A stretch of DNA of 64,000 nt. Origin: Amphiura filiformis (taxonomy: Eukaryota; Echinodermata; Ophiuroidea; Amphilepidida; Amphiuridae). The DNA is taken from NCBI RefSeq assembly GCF_039555335.1, contig NC_092639.1, positions 35,073,293-35,137,292 of the forward strand, in the 5' to 3' direction. Position 1 is the first letter of the stretch. Every line of letters starts with the position of its first letter. Below the pieces are notes generated by a model. It had not been told where the DNA came from. It ran no database searches and worked only from the letters and a program-made list of their open reading frames with translations. Below, piece after piece: positions 1 to 12,400 of this stretch. Both the position numbers and the translations under genes were made by a program.

Positions 1-205
1 AGGCCAAAAAAAAATAATGGTTTGTCTCAAAGCTCACGAGTGGTTTGAAAACAAATGCGATTTTTAAAAATTTTTTATTCCCGACTTTTTCATGGTATTT
101 GGAGAAAAAAATCTGATTTTCGCCGAATTTTTCTGAAAAAATTAAAAACGATTTTACAAATGCGCGCGCAAGCTTCGAGACAAACCTTTTTTTTTTTTTT
201 GGCCT
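1..205. mobile_element. MITE, GGTTTGTCTCRAAGC family, copy 1
   Basis: Inverted ends GGTTTGTCTCAAAGCTC (19-35) and AGCTTCGAGACAAACC (171-186), flanked outward by A- and T-tracts and GGCC. The interior includes TTTATTCCCGACTTTTT, shared with the copy near 3240. No coding capacity. Confidence 0.6.
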
Positions 206-824
206 AAATATGGCTTTAAGTCGTGGTGAGTCGTTTTTATCATGAAAAGGCATTATAGAATAAGCTAAAGACCCAACTGTTGCTTCGAAGGCCTTCCTTG
301 ATCCAATTTTCATGCGCGTGACATACCGATGGATGTGTGACGGATGCTAATAGATCAATAAGAAAAAGCAGACTAACATCCACGACACCGGTGCACGACA
401 TAGTGACGGATGTTTGGAAGGGACTTTTCTATGTTTTTACATACCGACATATAACTTTACATACTGACATTTTGCAATCATTTTACTCATTTAATAGTGA
501 ATAATTCTTCATATGATAGATGTTTCAAGATACTTTATTATACTAGTTTTTGAGTCAGCAACTTATGGCCTTTGAATTGACATAATGATGTAAATTGAAA
601 TATAGCAAAGGAAATAGAAGCAAGAAGCCACACCTTAGAGGAAATCCAAGTCCTTGGAAGGGGGTGTATTTTTCAGGATGTTTGTCGTCTGGTGAGGAGA
701 AAGATAGAATTTTGCAGGATGTGCGTCTGAAACCGGATATTTTACCAATATTATAACGCACTGGAAATCCAAATCATTGAAGGGATGTAGGAAGTCCAAA
801 CGCATGCTAACTCAAACATATAAA

Positions 825-1547
825 TGTGATCCAATTTGATCCACTCAGGCCAAATTTGGAAATTTGAAATTGATTTCCATTTACTAACTTTCTCAGCACC
901 TTGGTTGCAAAGTTATGAACCTTTTATACAGGGTGTATCAAAAAGCTTTGTCTAATGAAATGCCTCATTCTTCTTTCACATTCGACATTAAATGATTACA
1001 ACTTATATTTTATAACCTTTTATGACATATATCTACCAATATAAAGGTGGATGCTATATTTTGATGTGACAGTCTTGCTCATCAAGGTCTTAGCTAGAAA
1101 TTGAGAGTTGCCCGTCATTTGAATAAAATTGCCTGTCCTTATTTGACCTTTAAAACATTTACCAGACCTCTATAGCCTATTGAGGGTTCAAAGAGTTCAA
1201 GTATGTGTTGATATGGCCTTGTTCTACAAATTGGGTCTACTTAAAATGTCAATTAGCTTCTCAAAACATACTATTTATAATATAGCATCTGTCAAAGGCA
1301 TTAATTTTGCCCGTCCCAGGAGCAAACTCCCCATCTAAAATGACGGCCAGATGGGTGGCTAGCTAAGACCCTGTTGCTCATACTCAATGGATGATATTGA
1401 TGGGTACCAATCATTTTGATACACCTTGTGTGTCCATTTTCTTATGTTTTTCCAGGATGTTTTTATTGGTTTTTTCTCCTCACTTTTTGCCTATATCTCG
1501 GTTTCTTTATTGACTACTTTAGCCTGACTGGATCAAATCTGGTCACA
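825..1547. mobile_element. TGTGA-ended MITE interrupted by an hAT-like MITE
   Basis: Inverted ends TGTGATCCAATTTGATCCA (from 825) and TGGATCAAATCTGGTCACA (to 1547). Interior words (AAAGTTATGAA, TTTTTACTCC-like tract, TATCTC.GTTTC) resemble the copies at 4917 and 12896. The hAT-like element at 1083-1373 lies inside it, so this one is older. Confidence 0.5.
1083..1373. mobile_element. hAT-like MITE, family A copy 1, with 8 bp TSD
   Basis: 291 bp element with ends CAAGGTCTTAGCTAG and CTAGCTAAGACCCTG, near-perfect inverses. Flanked by the exact 8 bp duplication TTGCTCAT (1075-1082 and 1374-1381). An 8 bp TSD and CA(G)GG...CCCTG termini are hAT traits. Non-coding. Its sister is at 28829-29130. 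Confidence 0.88.
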
Positions 1548-2690
1548 AATCCTTTGGAAGAGTTACGATGGGTTTGATTGATTGATTTGAAGTACTTGTG
1601 AATATGATGCATCAAACATATATCTTGGTACAGTGCAACAGGGCATAAATGCCCCAAAACTGCAAATTTCGACAGAATGACAAAAATAGGCGAAAACCAA
1701 AACCTAACCAAAATGGAACATACACATACATACACACCCCCACATACAGAAGGATTTCACTATTGCAATATCCCCCTCATGGCTAAAGCCAGGGGGATAA
1801 TTAGTTCTCAGACATGTAACCTGTAACTGAGATTACATTGCAAATATTTTATTGTCTTGACATTCTTGTTGGATGAAGTCCATGCCAGTCTACTCATAGC
1901 ATTGTTCCAAGTTTTTTTAGGTAAGCAAACACTAAAATGATTCGTCATACTCTTTAGCTCTGTTTGGCTGATGTTTATTAATCATATTCTTGACCAAGTA
2001 TATAGGATTTATATAAAATATACAAGTTACATTTGTATGGCATGCAAACAATGCAAACAACTGGAGTGTCGCTTTCTAGGGGAACTGCAGCTGGCAGCAA
2101 CCTATGTACTGAATTTCCAATCAAAGGAGGGATTTCCCAGCCAAGCTGCAGAAGGCGGCACCTTTACAAGTAAGTATGAGCCTCTTTGTAGTTGGCCCCA
2201 CTGAAAGTGATATGAACAGAGCTGTCAACTCTATGGAATTGATTGGTGTGAGATACTGTGGAAAAGTTGTTGACCGGGATGGAATTATTGTTTGCCGACT
2301 AATTGTTCTTTTAAGTATTAAGAGTCAGGGCGCTCCAGAATCTAAAGAGTTGATGGGGGAGCCGAGGGTCAATTTATTTTGATGATGCGTTACATGTGAG
2401 ATTTACTACCTTGGCGTGAGAAAGTGACAATGTGTGGCATGAGAGTTGACAGCCCTGCATCAAAAATCAACGTAAGAAACAGTTTGAAGAATACAGCAGA
2501 AATGTGAATTTTCCTTCTTTTGCCTGTATTCCTTTTTGTAAAGTTCAAATTTATGACCTTTCATTTATTTTCAACCCATTTTGGGTCTTTTATCCAAATT
2601 TACATGCTATTTCAGGCTTTTTTTTTACAAAGTTTCAGCCTTTTTGAGTGGGTTAAGTATAGTTCAATATAAATTAAAGGGGGAAATAGG

Positions 2691-2803
2691 CAAAGTGATC
2701 CTGCCCAGGAATCAAACCCAGGACTTGGGTACCACCCAAGGCTGCTATCATTATCTCTTGCAAATCGTGAGGTCCTGGGTTCAATTCCCAGTTATGATCA
2801 CTT
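2691..2803. repeat. Inverted tRNA-like (B-box/T-arm) repeat
   Basis: Two arms of about 33 bp face each other. The right arm has a perfect T-arm (CTGGG-TTCAATT-CCCAG, matching the Pol III B box); the left arm is a near copy on the other strand. AAAGTGATC and GATCACTTT close the ends. Probably tRNA-derived SINE remnants; the rest of the cloverleaf is not convincing, so I do not call a tRNA gene. Confidence 0.4.
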
Positions 2804-3232
2804 TTGATGTTTCCACCTTTAATATATGTTATAACACCAGAACTGTTTTGATCTGATAAAATTTGGTCATTCTTGTTGTTAAAACCTGCTTTTTTTTTTC
2901 ATTATCAATAAGAATATTTACAAAAATAAAGAGGCTAGATCTGTTGAGCGGAATACTGTAAGCACTCGGATATAAGCCCACCCTCCTAGTTGGTCAATTT
3001 CACTCTAAACTGGGGATGGGCTTATAACTGGGAAGGAGCTAATACTTGATTTTTTTTTTAAAGATCTCCCTAATTATGATGTACCAGTAATTTCTATCAA
3101 CTATGTTTATGTTTAAAAGTATGGAATGTCAATTTTCAACTGATATCTCTTTATATTTGTTCTGTTAAAAATGTGACAGCAACGCAGCGATTTGATGTAA
3201 GAATTTGGGCAAAATTACTATTGGGCTAAGGT

Positions 3233-3470
3233 AAAAAAAAAAGGTTTGTCTCAAAGCTCATGAGTGGTATGAAAACAAATGCGAAATGCAATTTTATTTT
3301 TTTTATTCCCGACTTTTTTTCTCAAAATATCATAAAAATACTGATTTTTGCAAAAAAACTATAATTTTTTTTTTTTTATAAAAAAAATTTCTGCATTTCT
3401 TTTTTTTTCAAATCGTGCGATTTTACAAATGCGCGCACAAGCTTTGAGACAAACCTTTTTTTTTTTTTGC
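3233..3470. mobile_element. MITE, GGTTTGTCTCRAAGC family, copy 2
   Basis: Ends GGTTTGTCTCAAAGCTCA (3243-3260) and GCTTTGAGACAAACC (3441-3455) with outer A/T tracts, flanked by ATTGGGC and GCCCAAT. Interior shared with copy 1, including GATTTTACAAATGCGCGC. It appears to sit inside a second inverted-repeat sequence (GGATATAAGCCCACCC near 2970 and GGGTGGGCTTATAACC near 3510). Confidence 0.6.
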
Positions 3471-4916
3471 CCAATAGCCAAGTGCACCCTCGTTTCCAGA
3501 ATGTTGGGGTGGGCTTATAACCGGAGGTGGTCTTGTACCTGCATGGTTACGGCATGCGTTCATCAGATAAGAAGAAAACAACTTGGTGTCTCTTACCAGG
3601 AAAGTTGAGAAAGATTTTAACAAACAACAATTTATAGATTCTATTTATATACATGTATATATTTATCTTATTATACAATTATAAATCTCATGCATATGGA
3701 TGGGTTGCAGTCTGTTTATATAAATTCTTAACAATATTTATTATCTCACTCCTGTTATGCATGAATAACACATACACAGGCACCCACCCATACACAGGGG
3801 TGGGTCCACAATTTGAATTTAGGGGGCAAGTATAGTCTTTCCCCCACTTCTTTTTTTTGGGGGGCATGCACAGCACTTCCTTCTTTGTGCCAATTTCCCT
3901 ACACTGTGTGTGATCCGACTGACCCCTCTAGGATCCCTGGTTAGAACTGGTTGGTTGATAAATACGCCCAAATAGTCCACCGGCGTGTCCAGGATCTGTT
4001 CCTGCAGAGGGCTCAGAAGGGCTTTCAGAGTAATGCGGGGGGGGGGGGGGGTTAATGGCTAAAATTGCCAAAAATAGCTGGTTTTACATGATTTTTTTAA
4101 GTGCGAAGGGGGGGCTTTAGCATCTAAAGCCCTACCCCCACGGACACGCCACTGTAGTCCCTGGAAGTGTGTGATATCAAGTGCATACATACTGGTGCTT
4201 ATAATGCGCTTATTGATCTAACTTGCAAAAAATATAACACAAGTAGCAAAAATACATTCACATGATAGTCAAACAATCAAAAGGAGGTGCATGATGGTAA
4301 AAATATTGTATCATATTAAATCAACTGTCTAGAATTTCTACTTTGATTGATACAGATGATTAATATAGCCATATGTTACACTATCGGTACCATCTTGCAA
4401 CCCTGGGTATCAGAGTCCTTAGATGGGATGATACAGGTTTTCAGTCCCTGGACAAATAGGATTACAAATGCGCACCCCCCCCCCCTCACACACACACACA
4501 ACTTTTCTGACTTCAAATTGTAAAATACTTAATCGATGATTACCAGTTTGCAAGTCAAACTTATACAATTTTGTCTAAGCATAAAACAATACAGTCGTAT
4601 TAATTAACTTATGCATATAATTTATATATGTAAGTATGAAAACTGATGGATGTGTGGGTGTTAGATGTATTCTTAGCATCAAGTATAATCTTAAAAGACA
4701 GGCAACTGTTTAAAATAGCATCTAGGCAGATCAAAATCATATTGGAATGTAGCTATACAATTATTCACTTACTCATCTACCCATTTTCATTTGAATAACT
4801 GGGCAAAAATAGTACCATATCATTAAAATTGCTCATCTGATGCAAATAAGCAAAATTAATTGTCAAAAAAAATGTCATTAAATAATATTTTTTATTATTT
4901 GATGGCCACACATATA

Positions 4917-5098
4917 TGTGACACAATCTGGTCCATGTGAGCCAAAGGAGGCATATTTGAAAATTGAGTTCTCAAGTTATGAAGTTTTTTGATGTCTATT
5001 TTCTTATGTATTTTATTGTTTTTTTAACTCCATATTTTTACCTTTATCTCAGTTTCAAATTTGCCACCTTTGGCCCCCATGGACCAGATTGTGTCACG
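4917..5098. mobile_element. Tc1/mariner-like MITE, family B copy 1
   Basis: 182 bp, ends TGTGACACAATCTGGTCCAT and ATGGACCAGATTGTGTCACG, flanked by TA on both sides (4915-4916, 5099-5100). The interior (AAGTTATGAAGTTTT, GATGTCTATTTTCTTATGTA) is shared with 12896-13143. Confidence 0.8.
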
Positions 5099-5409
5099 TA
5101 TGTAGTGTACAAATGCTAATAATTTCTTGAGTGTTGGTTGGACAGCTTGGGCACTGGTTGCCGTCATCTGTTTCAAATCAGAGATGCTGCAACCATAGGC
5201 CTTCATGTATGTGTTTGAAGTGTTATGCTACAAGTACAACCTACAGCAAAGGGGGGGCAATTTTTCACTCTGAACAAAAAATAACAGAAAATTCTCTATT
5301 CAGGGCCAAATTTTGTCCCTCCCCCAAAAAATTATTTTGCCCCACCCCCCAGAACAAATTCCTGGTGCAGCCTCTGGTGTCATCTCATCTTGCCTTACAC
5401 CTAAAAAAA

Positions 5410-5696
5410 TTGTTTGATTGGCGTAACCTAACCTACCCTAAAATTAGGCCCGACCCTAGACTTTTGGTTTCTTTTTTTTTTGCAAAAAATAAATAAATTA
5501 ATTAAAAAAAAGAAATTAAAAAAAGAATTTTAAAAAAAGAATTAAAAAAGATCCAAGTCTTTTATCAAATGCGATTTACAGCTTTAAAAGTTGCATTGGT
5601 AACTTTTTATCACAAAGAATTGAATATTCTAACAATTTTGTTTTTAAATCCTTACCTACCAACCCTATTTTTTTTAATGTTACGCCAATCAAACAA
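5410..5696. mobile_element. MITE with perfect 18 bp TIR
   Basis: TTGTTTGATTGGCGTAAC at 5410-5427 and its exact inverse at 5679-5696. The interior is A/T-tract rich with CCTACC words subterminal on both sides. No TSD could be set with confidence. Confidence 0.65.
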
Positions 5697-6101
5697 AGAA
5701 CTTATTCATGTGTTTCTCTAAACCAGCGCATGACAGACATACCACAGAAGGGAAGTACCTATGCGGTCGACAATAAATGAGGGGTGCATTAGCGAGCTCA
5801 AAAATAGCGTAAATAGTGCACATAAAAGGGATTTTGTACTTAAAGTGCTGACAAGATGAGTGCTCCGTTCGATCAAGCAAACTGAGTCATTTAAAGGTCA
5901 AAAACAAATGTTAGTTTTCAATTTCAATATATGTGCCATTTTAGAGCTTTATTTAGATGAAAACTTCATCTCAATTGGATATTGGTTCCAGGGATATTGT
6001 CATTTTAGTGTTGCCTTGAACTATAAATAACAAATGAAGTAAATTGAAAAGGAGAATTGCTTGAAAAACAAGTTGAAAAAGAATTGAAACAAATATGAAA
6101 C

Positions 6102-6107
6102 TTTATT
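6102..6107 (-). terminator. Polyadenylation signal of WASHC3
   Basis: AATAAA on the minus strand, the first such hexamer after the WASHC3 stop, implying a 3'UTR of roughly 220 nt. The cleavage site is not determined. Confidence 0.55.
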
Positions 6108-6309
6108 ACATTTTTCATGCTCACTTTCACTTGTTTCACTCGTTTTTTAATCTGCAATCGACAAAAAGGAATGTAGCATGAAGGTGTCCACTTTCACAAC
6201 ATCTCAAATATTGATAGGATTTGTTAAAAATGAAAATTATAAATGCTCTCCTTGCTTGTCAAATGACTCAATTCACATTACAGTTCAGTAAAATTGAGTT
6301 GTTGGTATT

Positions 6310-6406
6310 CTAATCACTGAAATCATCACTGTCTGCTTCTGAATCTGTGAAATCTGAGTCGGAATCGTATGCTTGTGGCATCGGAGGTGCTGGCGCATTG
6401 GGTTTG
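6310..6406 (-). CDS. WASHC3: WASHC3 coding exon 7 and stop
   Basis: The first base completes the split Asp codon from exon 6; 31 further residues and TAG follow. A short Pro/Ala stretch (NAPAPPMPQ) leads into the acidic Ser/Asp tail, which is what WASHC3 ends with in other animals. The acceptor is TTACAG just before 6406. Confidence 0.9.
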
Positions 6407-9400
6407 CTGTAATAAATAACAGGAGGAAAAAGAGATATCTGTATGTTAGTTGACTTTATGAAAATCTAAGATTCTCATTGTTACTCTCTTTCTCTTTTAG
6501 CATGTTACATGTATATTGGGACCCAGACAAGAGTTTCATTTTGCCCAATAGCAACTGATGTTCACCACCATTACCTGGCTAATAGCTGTGAGAGCTTCGC
6601 TGGCATTGATCCTTCTTGAGGAAGGATAATGGCAGAGAAACTGGAAATTAATATGGCCACATGATAGCAATGTACGTTTTGTTTTGTTTACCATTTCACC
6701 ACTTGGTGTGACTGAACTATGTGTATGTGTATGATGTACAACTTTTACACAGATTATACACTTATATGACCTTTAATCACCACCAACAGATGAGGGTTCA
6801 CATAGTGCAGCTATTACCAAGTTTGATATAAAATTGGATCGATTGAGCCCATATTGGTCGAGCTATGAGTTTTAATATTTTAAAACTCATAGCGAGACCA
6901 ATAAATATTAGGCGTAAAGCATCCAATTTTATCATGATTATGTTTTGGATCCAATTTTTTCACACACTTGCATGGATTCATCAAAACATAATAAATGGTT
7001 GCAATAGGATTTGAATTGTTCATTTGATACCAAATTTACAAGTTGACCTCAAATGACCTTTGACCTCAGTATATGACCTTGAACCCCCCCAAAAAAGTAG
7101 CCAGAGTTTCTGACCATGACCCACCTATCCTAATCCATGCCTGAGATACAGCATCCAGACAGAAGCTCGGAAGGACGAAAAAACAGTATGCCTCATGGTG
7201 GAGGAGGCATAAAAACATCAGAAAATATCCCACACATTAAGATTTTTCTACGGTTTCCGGCTCATGCACAAATGTGTAAAAACAGAATTGTTTTTTTTCA
7301 TGATATTGTTACTGACTGGCTTCTCATTGTGTGAATGTTCTCGTGTGGGGTTCTATTGACGTCAAAGAGATGACTTATGAGCAGACTTCATAAACAGAAT
7401 GACTCTACCACAAGGCCACTACAAAATAGCAACATGATATAGGTTGGGTCTTCCTTAACCCTAGAACTACTGAGCCATATTTTGTAACACAGACTACAAA
7501 GGGGGATTGCAACCCCCAATTTTCAATTATAAACGTCATATACTGTTATATTTGGTGCCAAAGTATAGCTATAGGTCTCCTCCAGTGATACCAAAATAAG
7601 TACAAACATTCCCCACATAATGTCGCCCACATGGGCGCCGATGCAAATTTGAGGAATTCTAGCTATTAATTAAAAAGGGCCAAAAACAGGTGGATCATAA
7701 TTATACAAGATGACACCATTGCAAACAATTCAGCATTTGTGACGTGTCATGTCAAAAGGAGACACTTTTGGGCAGGATCGTAAAAGGAGAAAAAGCCAAA
7801 AATCTGCCTGGGGTGATTTTTTCACAATTTGGGTTTGTTGCGAATTTGTGATGTTATTAATGTTAAAAATATTGTCTGATAGTTTCAGACCAGAATATAA
7901 CTGACATCTTGTATTTTTTGAGACATTTGTCAAGGTAATTCCTACTCTCAACATCGTCAATGATATTTTTAAAGGCCGAAATCTCAATTTCCAATTTTAT
8001 AATACCAAGATACAAGATAGATACAAGATACAAGATATTTTATTTTCCCATAATTCACATGAAATCACACAAGTATATATTTTAAAAAACAAAGGCAATA
8101 TCAAACAAACGAATTATGGAGGGGATGACCAGAAGGCCAGTAAGGCCAGAGGAAGTCACCCCTTAACAAAGAAATGTTACCATCAAAAGAAGTAAAAACA
8201 AAACAAAGCATAACAAACAAACGAGAAACACAATGCTCAAGAATTAATCATATTTTGAGATCAAGTCACGTTTATATATCTTACGGAAATGTTTCAATGA
8301 ATTTGCCGTTTTATTGAATTTGGCAATGAATTCCATAATATTGGACCAGCAGTACGAATGGCATGGTCAGTAAATGTTTTGTTGTTCTTCATTAAGTTGA
8401 ATTTATCTGCGTTTCTCGTTTGGTAATTATGAATATTGGAGCGTAGTGTAAAGAAGCCATCAAATACGCCCGGTAATTCATTATTACTGTACTTGTACAT
8501 AAATACCCCCAATTCAAGTTTGTAGGTGTCTGCAAGAGTTAAAATATTGTATTTGGCAAATAAGGGAGCAGTGTGGCTTCTATAATGACTATTTGCTATT
8601 GTCCTCACAGCCCATTTCTGTAATTTCATAATTTTATCCAAGTATGTTTTACACGTATCACCCCAAATCAATATTCCATAATTTAAATAAGGTAAAACAA
8701 GAGTACAATATAGAGAATACAGGATACGATCAGGTACATAAAATTTAAGTTTGTTCATAACTCCAATATTTCATGAGATGGTTTTTGCTATACAGTTTAT
8801 ATGGTATTTCCACGTCAAACATTCATCAATAATCACACCCAGGAATTTTGTATTAGTAACCCGTTCCAGAACTGACTCACATAAAATGATCTCAGGAGAT
8901 ACATCACACACAGTTGAGTTTATTTTTGATGTCATATGTGGTGTACCCAAAACCATGTAATTTGTTTTACTTGCATTTACCGATAGTTTGTTCGACTTGA
9001 ACCAATTACTAATTTCTTTCAATTCATTATTAATTAATTGATATTTACTTTCAATATCTTTATGTGAGTACAGAATAGTAGTGTCATCTGCGAATAATAT
9101 AAAGTCTAATACATCTGATGTGTTGATAATATCGTTTACATAGAGAATGAATAATAAGGGACCCAGTATAGAACCTTGAGGTACACCACAAATAATATCT
9201 TTAAGTTCTGATTCACAAGAGTTGTAATGTACATATTGTTTTCTGTTGCTTAAATAATTAGTGAACCACTGAAGTACGATACCACGAAAACCATAGTGTT
9301 CCAATTTATGAATTAATATGTTATGGTCGATAGTGTCAAAGGCTTTGGAAAGGTCTAAGAAAATTCCAATTGTGGTTTCGTTTTTTCAACGGCATAGTTA

Positions 9401-12400
9401 ACTTTGTCAACTAGTTGAGTTATGGCCATGTATGTAGAATGGTTGTTTCAAAACCAAACTGCTTATCATTTAGTATTTTATTACTATCTATATACGCAAT
9501 ACATCTGTTAAACACTAGTCTTTCAAGTATCTTTGAAAAACAAGGTAGTACCGAAATTGGGCGATAATTAGAAAATACTTCAGAATCTTCTTTTTTATAG
9601 ATTGGTATTACCTTTGCTATTTTTACTTTTTGTGGCACAACACCGGTTGAAATGGAGAGATACCATAACTTACAAACTCAATATCTTCGCTTAGGAATGT
9701 CCGATTTCATTGGGGGAAAAGCATTGTGGAGCAAAATATCTCTATATTTAAGATATGTAAAAACCTCAAAATCGATAACCTGCCCCCCCAAAAAAAAGTG
9801 TCTCCTTTTGACATGACACGTCACATTTTATAAATGAAATACATGTAGGCCTATATCAAAAATAACATGGCCGGGCCCGGGAAAAACACACTAGCGCATA
9901 ATATCATGATCATGCTTTATAATACTGAACAAATTGTAAAATCCCAATGTTGTGTGTTTTAATACAAGTAGATTTTTTAAAGTTCAAATTATAGAGCTAT
10001 AAAGTCCAGTTGATATGTTTTTTATCTCATCTCAATTCACCGTAGTACTAGTCGGACATCTAAATTGATCGTTTCCAGGTGAACTGGTTCAGTGCACTCT
10101 GTGTTCGAAACCACGATATTAAATGATCACAACATAAAGTCAATTGGTTACAAACCATGCGTGAATAAGTTACTAAATTATGACGTATGGCTTAATCGAT
10201 ACCATTGATAGTTAACTTATACAGGGATTGATTTTCTTTACCAGTTAAATTTTACCTAGCTGGTCAATGACCTGACGGTGTTTTTAAAATGTAAGATATT
10301 TTCCCTAATATTAAAACTAATATAATGAATGCAGCAATTAATATTGCCTATTGTTTTAATACACTCAAAGTGTATGACGGATAATGTACAGTACACATGC
10401 AAATGCATTCGTCAAGATAATTGCACTTGCCATGGAGTTATTGCATTTAGCTCTCGAGCCTATTGGCTCTCGAGCTAAATGCAATAACTCCACGGCGCTG
10501 CAAGATTATCTTGACTAATGCATTGCACTCAGTTCATTATCCTTATCAAAATTGCTTTTCAGCTAAAAATTCTCCCAAACAACTTAAGGTCCTTGAACCG
10601 ATCAACAGCCTCATTCCCCATTTTTCTTCATCAAAACTGAGATTTTGGTATCAGACAAAAGAAAGCTCATATTTTGCTCATCACTCCATTAAAATTTAAC
10701 GCCAGAGATATGTTTCGTTGAACAAAAACGTGGTGAATTGTGGGGCAATATTATTTTTGCTGGAAAATTTGGAAACAAAAATATTGTTTTAATGGTAGGC
10801 CTCAATGTAAGATAGAAAAGAGAACATGAAAAAAATCAGACGACCCCTGTTAAAGTGAGAAGTTGCTCACAGCTCACGCACAAAATAAAAATTACACAAA
10901 AAACGAATTTTTTTAAAATAAATCTAATGAATTAAGTCTACTTACTCGAGATAGTCTGGATCCAAGCCCTCACTTAAAAGCTTTTGTTTTAATGCATTTG
11001 CTGGTACTCCCTGTGGAGATAACATACACGATATTTAACTTACATATGTATTTGTCTTAAGAAGTACAATAGTTATGTTTTCGATACAGATTTGTGCCCT
11101 GTGATCAAGACATCATATCTGGGCATGGAATAATATAATAAGGGACCGTACGCAAACACTTGTTAGGTGGGGGCCTGATGCAAAAAGGGGGGGGGCCCTG
11201 AAATTTTTTGAAGGGGGGGGGCAGTCTGAAAAAAATGACCATAAATTTTCCTGGAAAAATGAGTTTATATGCTTTTCTATGGGGTTGACCCATAATGTTC
11301 ATGTCGAAAAGGGGGAGCCCTGAAATTTTTGAGGTCTGTAAAGGGGGGGGGCCCGGGGCGAGATGAATTTTTTTTGCATCAGCCCCCCTAAGTGTTTGTG
11401 AACGGTCCCTAAGAAATGTGTGTGTGGGGGCGGGGGGTGGGGGGGGGAGGGGGTAGGTATTTGCCAGGAAAGGAGGACACACTCACACTTCACATTTAAA
11501 CTGTGGACCACTCTGCAATGGGGGACTGTCCTTGGTTCAAGGAGGTATGCAAATGACCGCTACTGCATGTCTAATGTATTTGCGAAATATATCTTCTATC
11601 GTACGCGAGATATAACGTCCGCAGTTGCTAGGTTAAATTCCATACACACAAAAATACACAAACAAAATGGCAGAAAACGTCCTTGGTATATCGATTGAGT
11701 ACAGATTCAGACAACTATGTTTACAAGCGATTACATGCCCCTTCAAACCCCACTGGGCTGCTGGGGGTTTCACCCCCAGACCCACCCCCTTTTGGCCGCA
11801 CCACTTTCTACTCTCTGCCGGGCCTGATTATGTTCAACACAATGTGAAATCTAAAAAGGAGATCAAGTCCAATTGACCTCCTTCTTAGATTAGGAGCACT
11901 TGAAAACCAAATTTTTTATAACCAAACCTGTTTCAGAAAGTTCTCAGTAATGCAAGAAGTACTCATGCACCCCACTTGTCAATTCTGGAAAAACATGTTT
12001 TTGCCATTTTTCTCAAAATGTGTTCAATGTGATCTAGGGTCTTCAATTGCATGGCTTTATTTGAATCCCCTTTTTGAAAAGCTGAGGACGTAGAATGCAT
12101 GCCTGTGAATAAATGGAGTGCGAGGCTTAGATCTGAAGTTGTAATTCATTCATTCTTACCATGTTCACCATCTTGAAGTACTTGGCATAGCGAGGATCCT
12201 GGGAAACTGTCATGGCCGGTGCTTCTGGTTGGGCTTCTATAGCAGGAACATTCTAATGAAAGAAATAAACGATAAAAAATTAACAGAAATTGTAATACAA
12301 GAAAAATGTGACCATCCACCATGAACCTCTCGTAAAGCCAGCCCTATTTCAATTTTGTTTAATTTCATATTTAGAAAGTATGTCATTGGCTTAAAAATTA

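Larger units (their letters stand above)
1548..4916. other. Downstream flank of WASHC3, left part
   Basis: AT-rich sequence with a small hairpin (TATCCCCCT...AGGGGGATA, 1769-1799), the tRNA-like inverted repeat, one MITE, a possible decayed element at about 3977-4143 (GGCGTGTCC / GGACACGCC ends), and G- and C-runs near 4036 and 4471. No gene recognised. Confidence 0.4.
6407..10945. other. WASHC3 intron 6 and its contents
   Basis: Contains a ~110 bp foldback (6828-6935), a TGACCTTTGACCT (DR1) site at 7054-7066, the ITR element 7739-9824 with its internal LINE, and a 123 bp palindrome at 10402-10524. The remaining sequence is AT-rich and I see no coding content. Confidence 0.6.

Noticed and set aside
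11105-11511. Pro-rich ORFs on the minus strand
   Set aside because: Translations of G-runs in a Harbinger-like MITE and the adjacent simple sequence.
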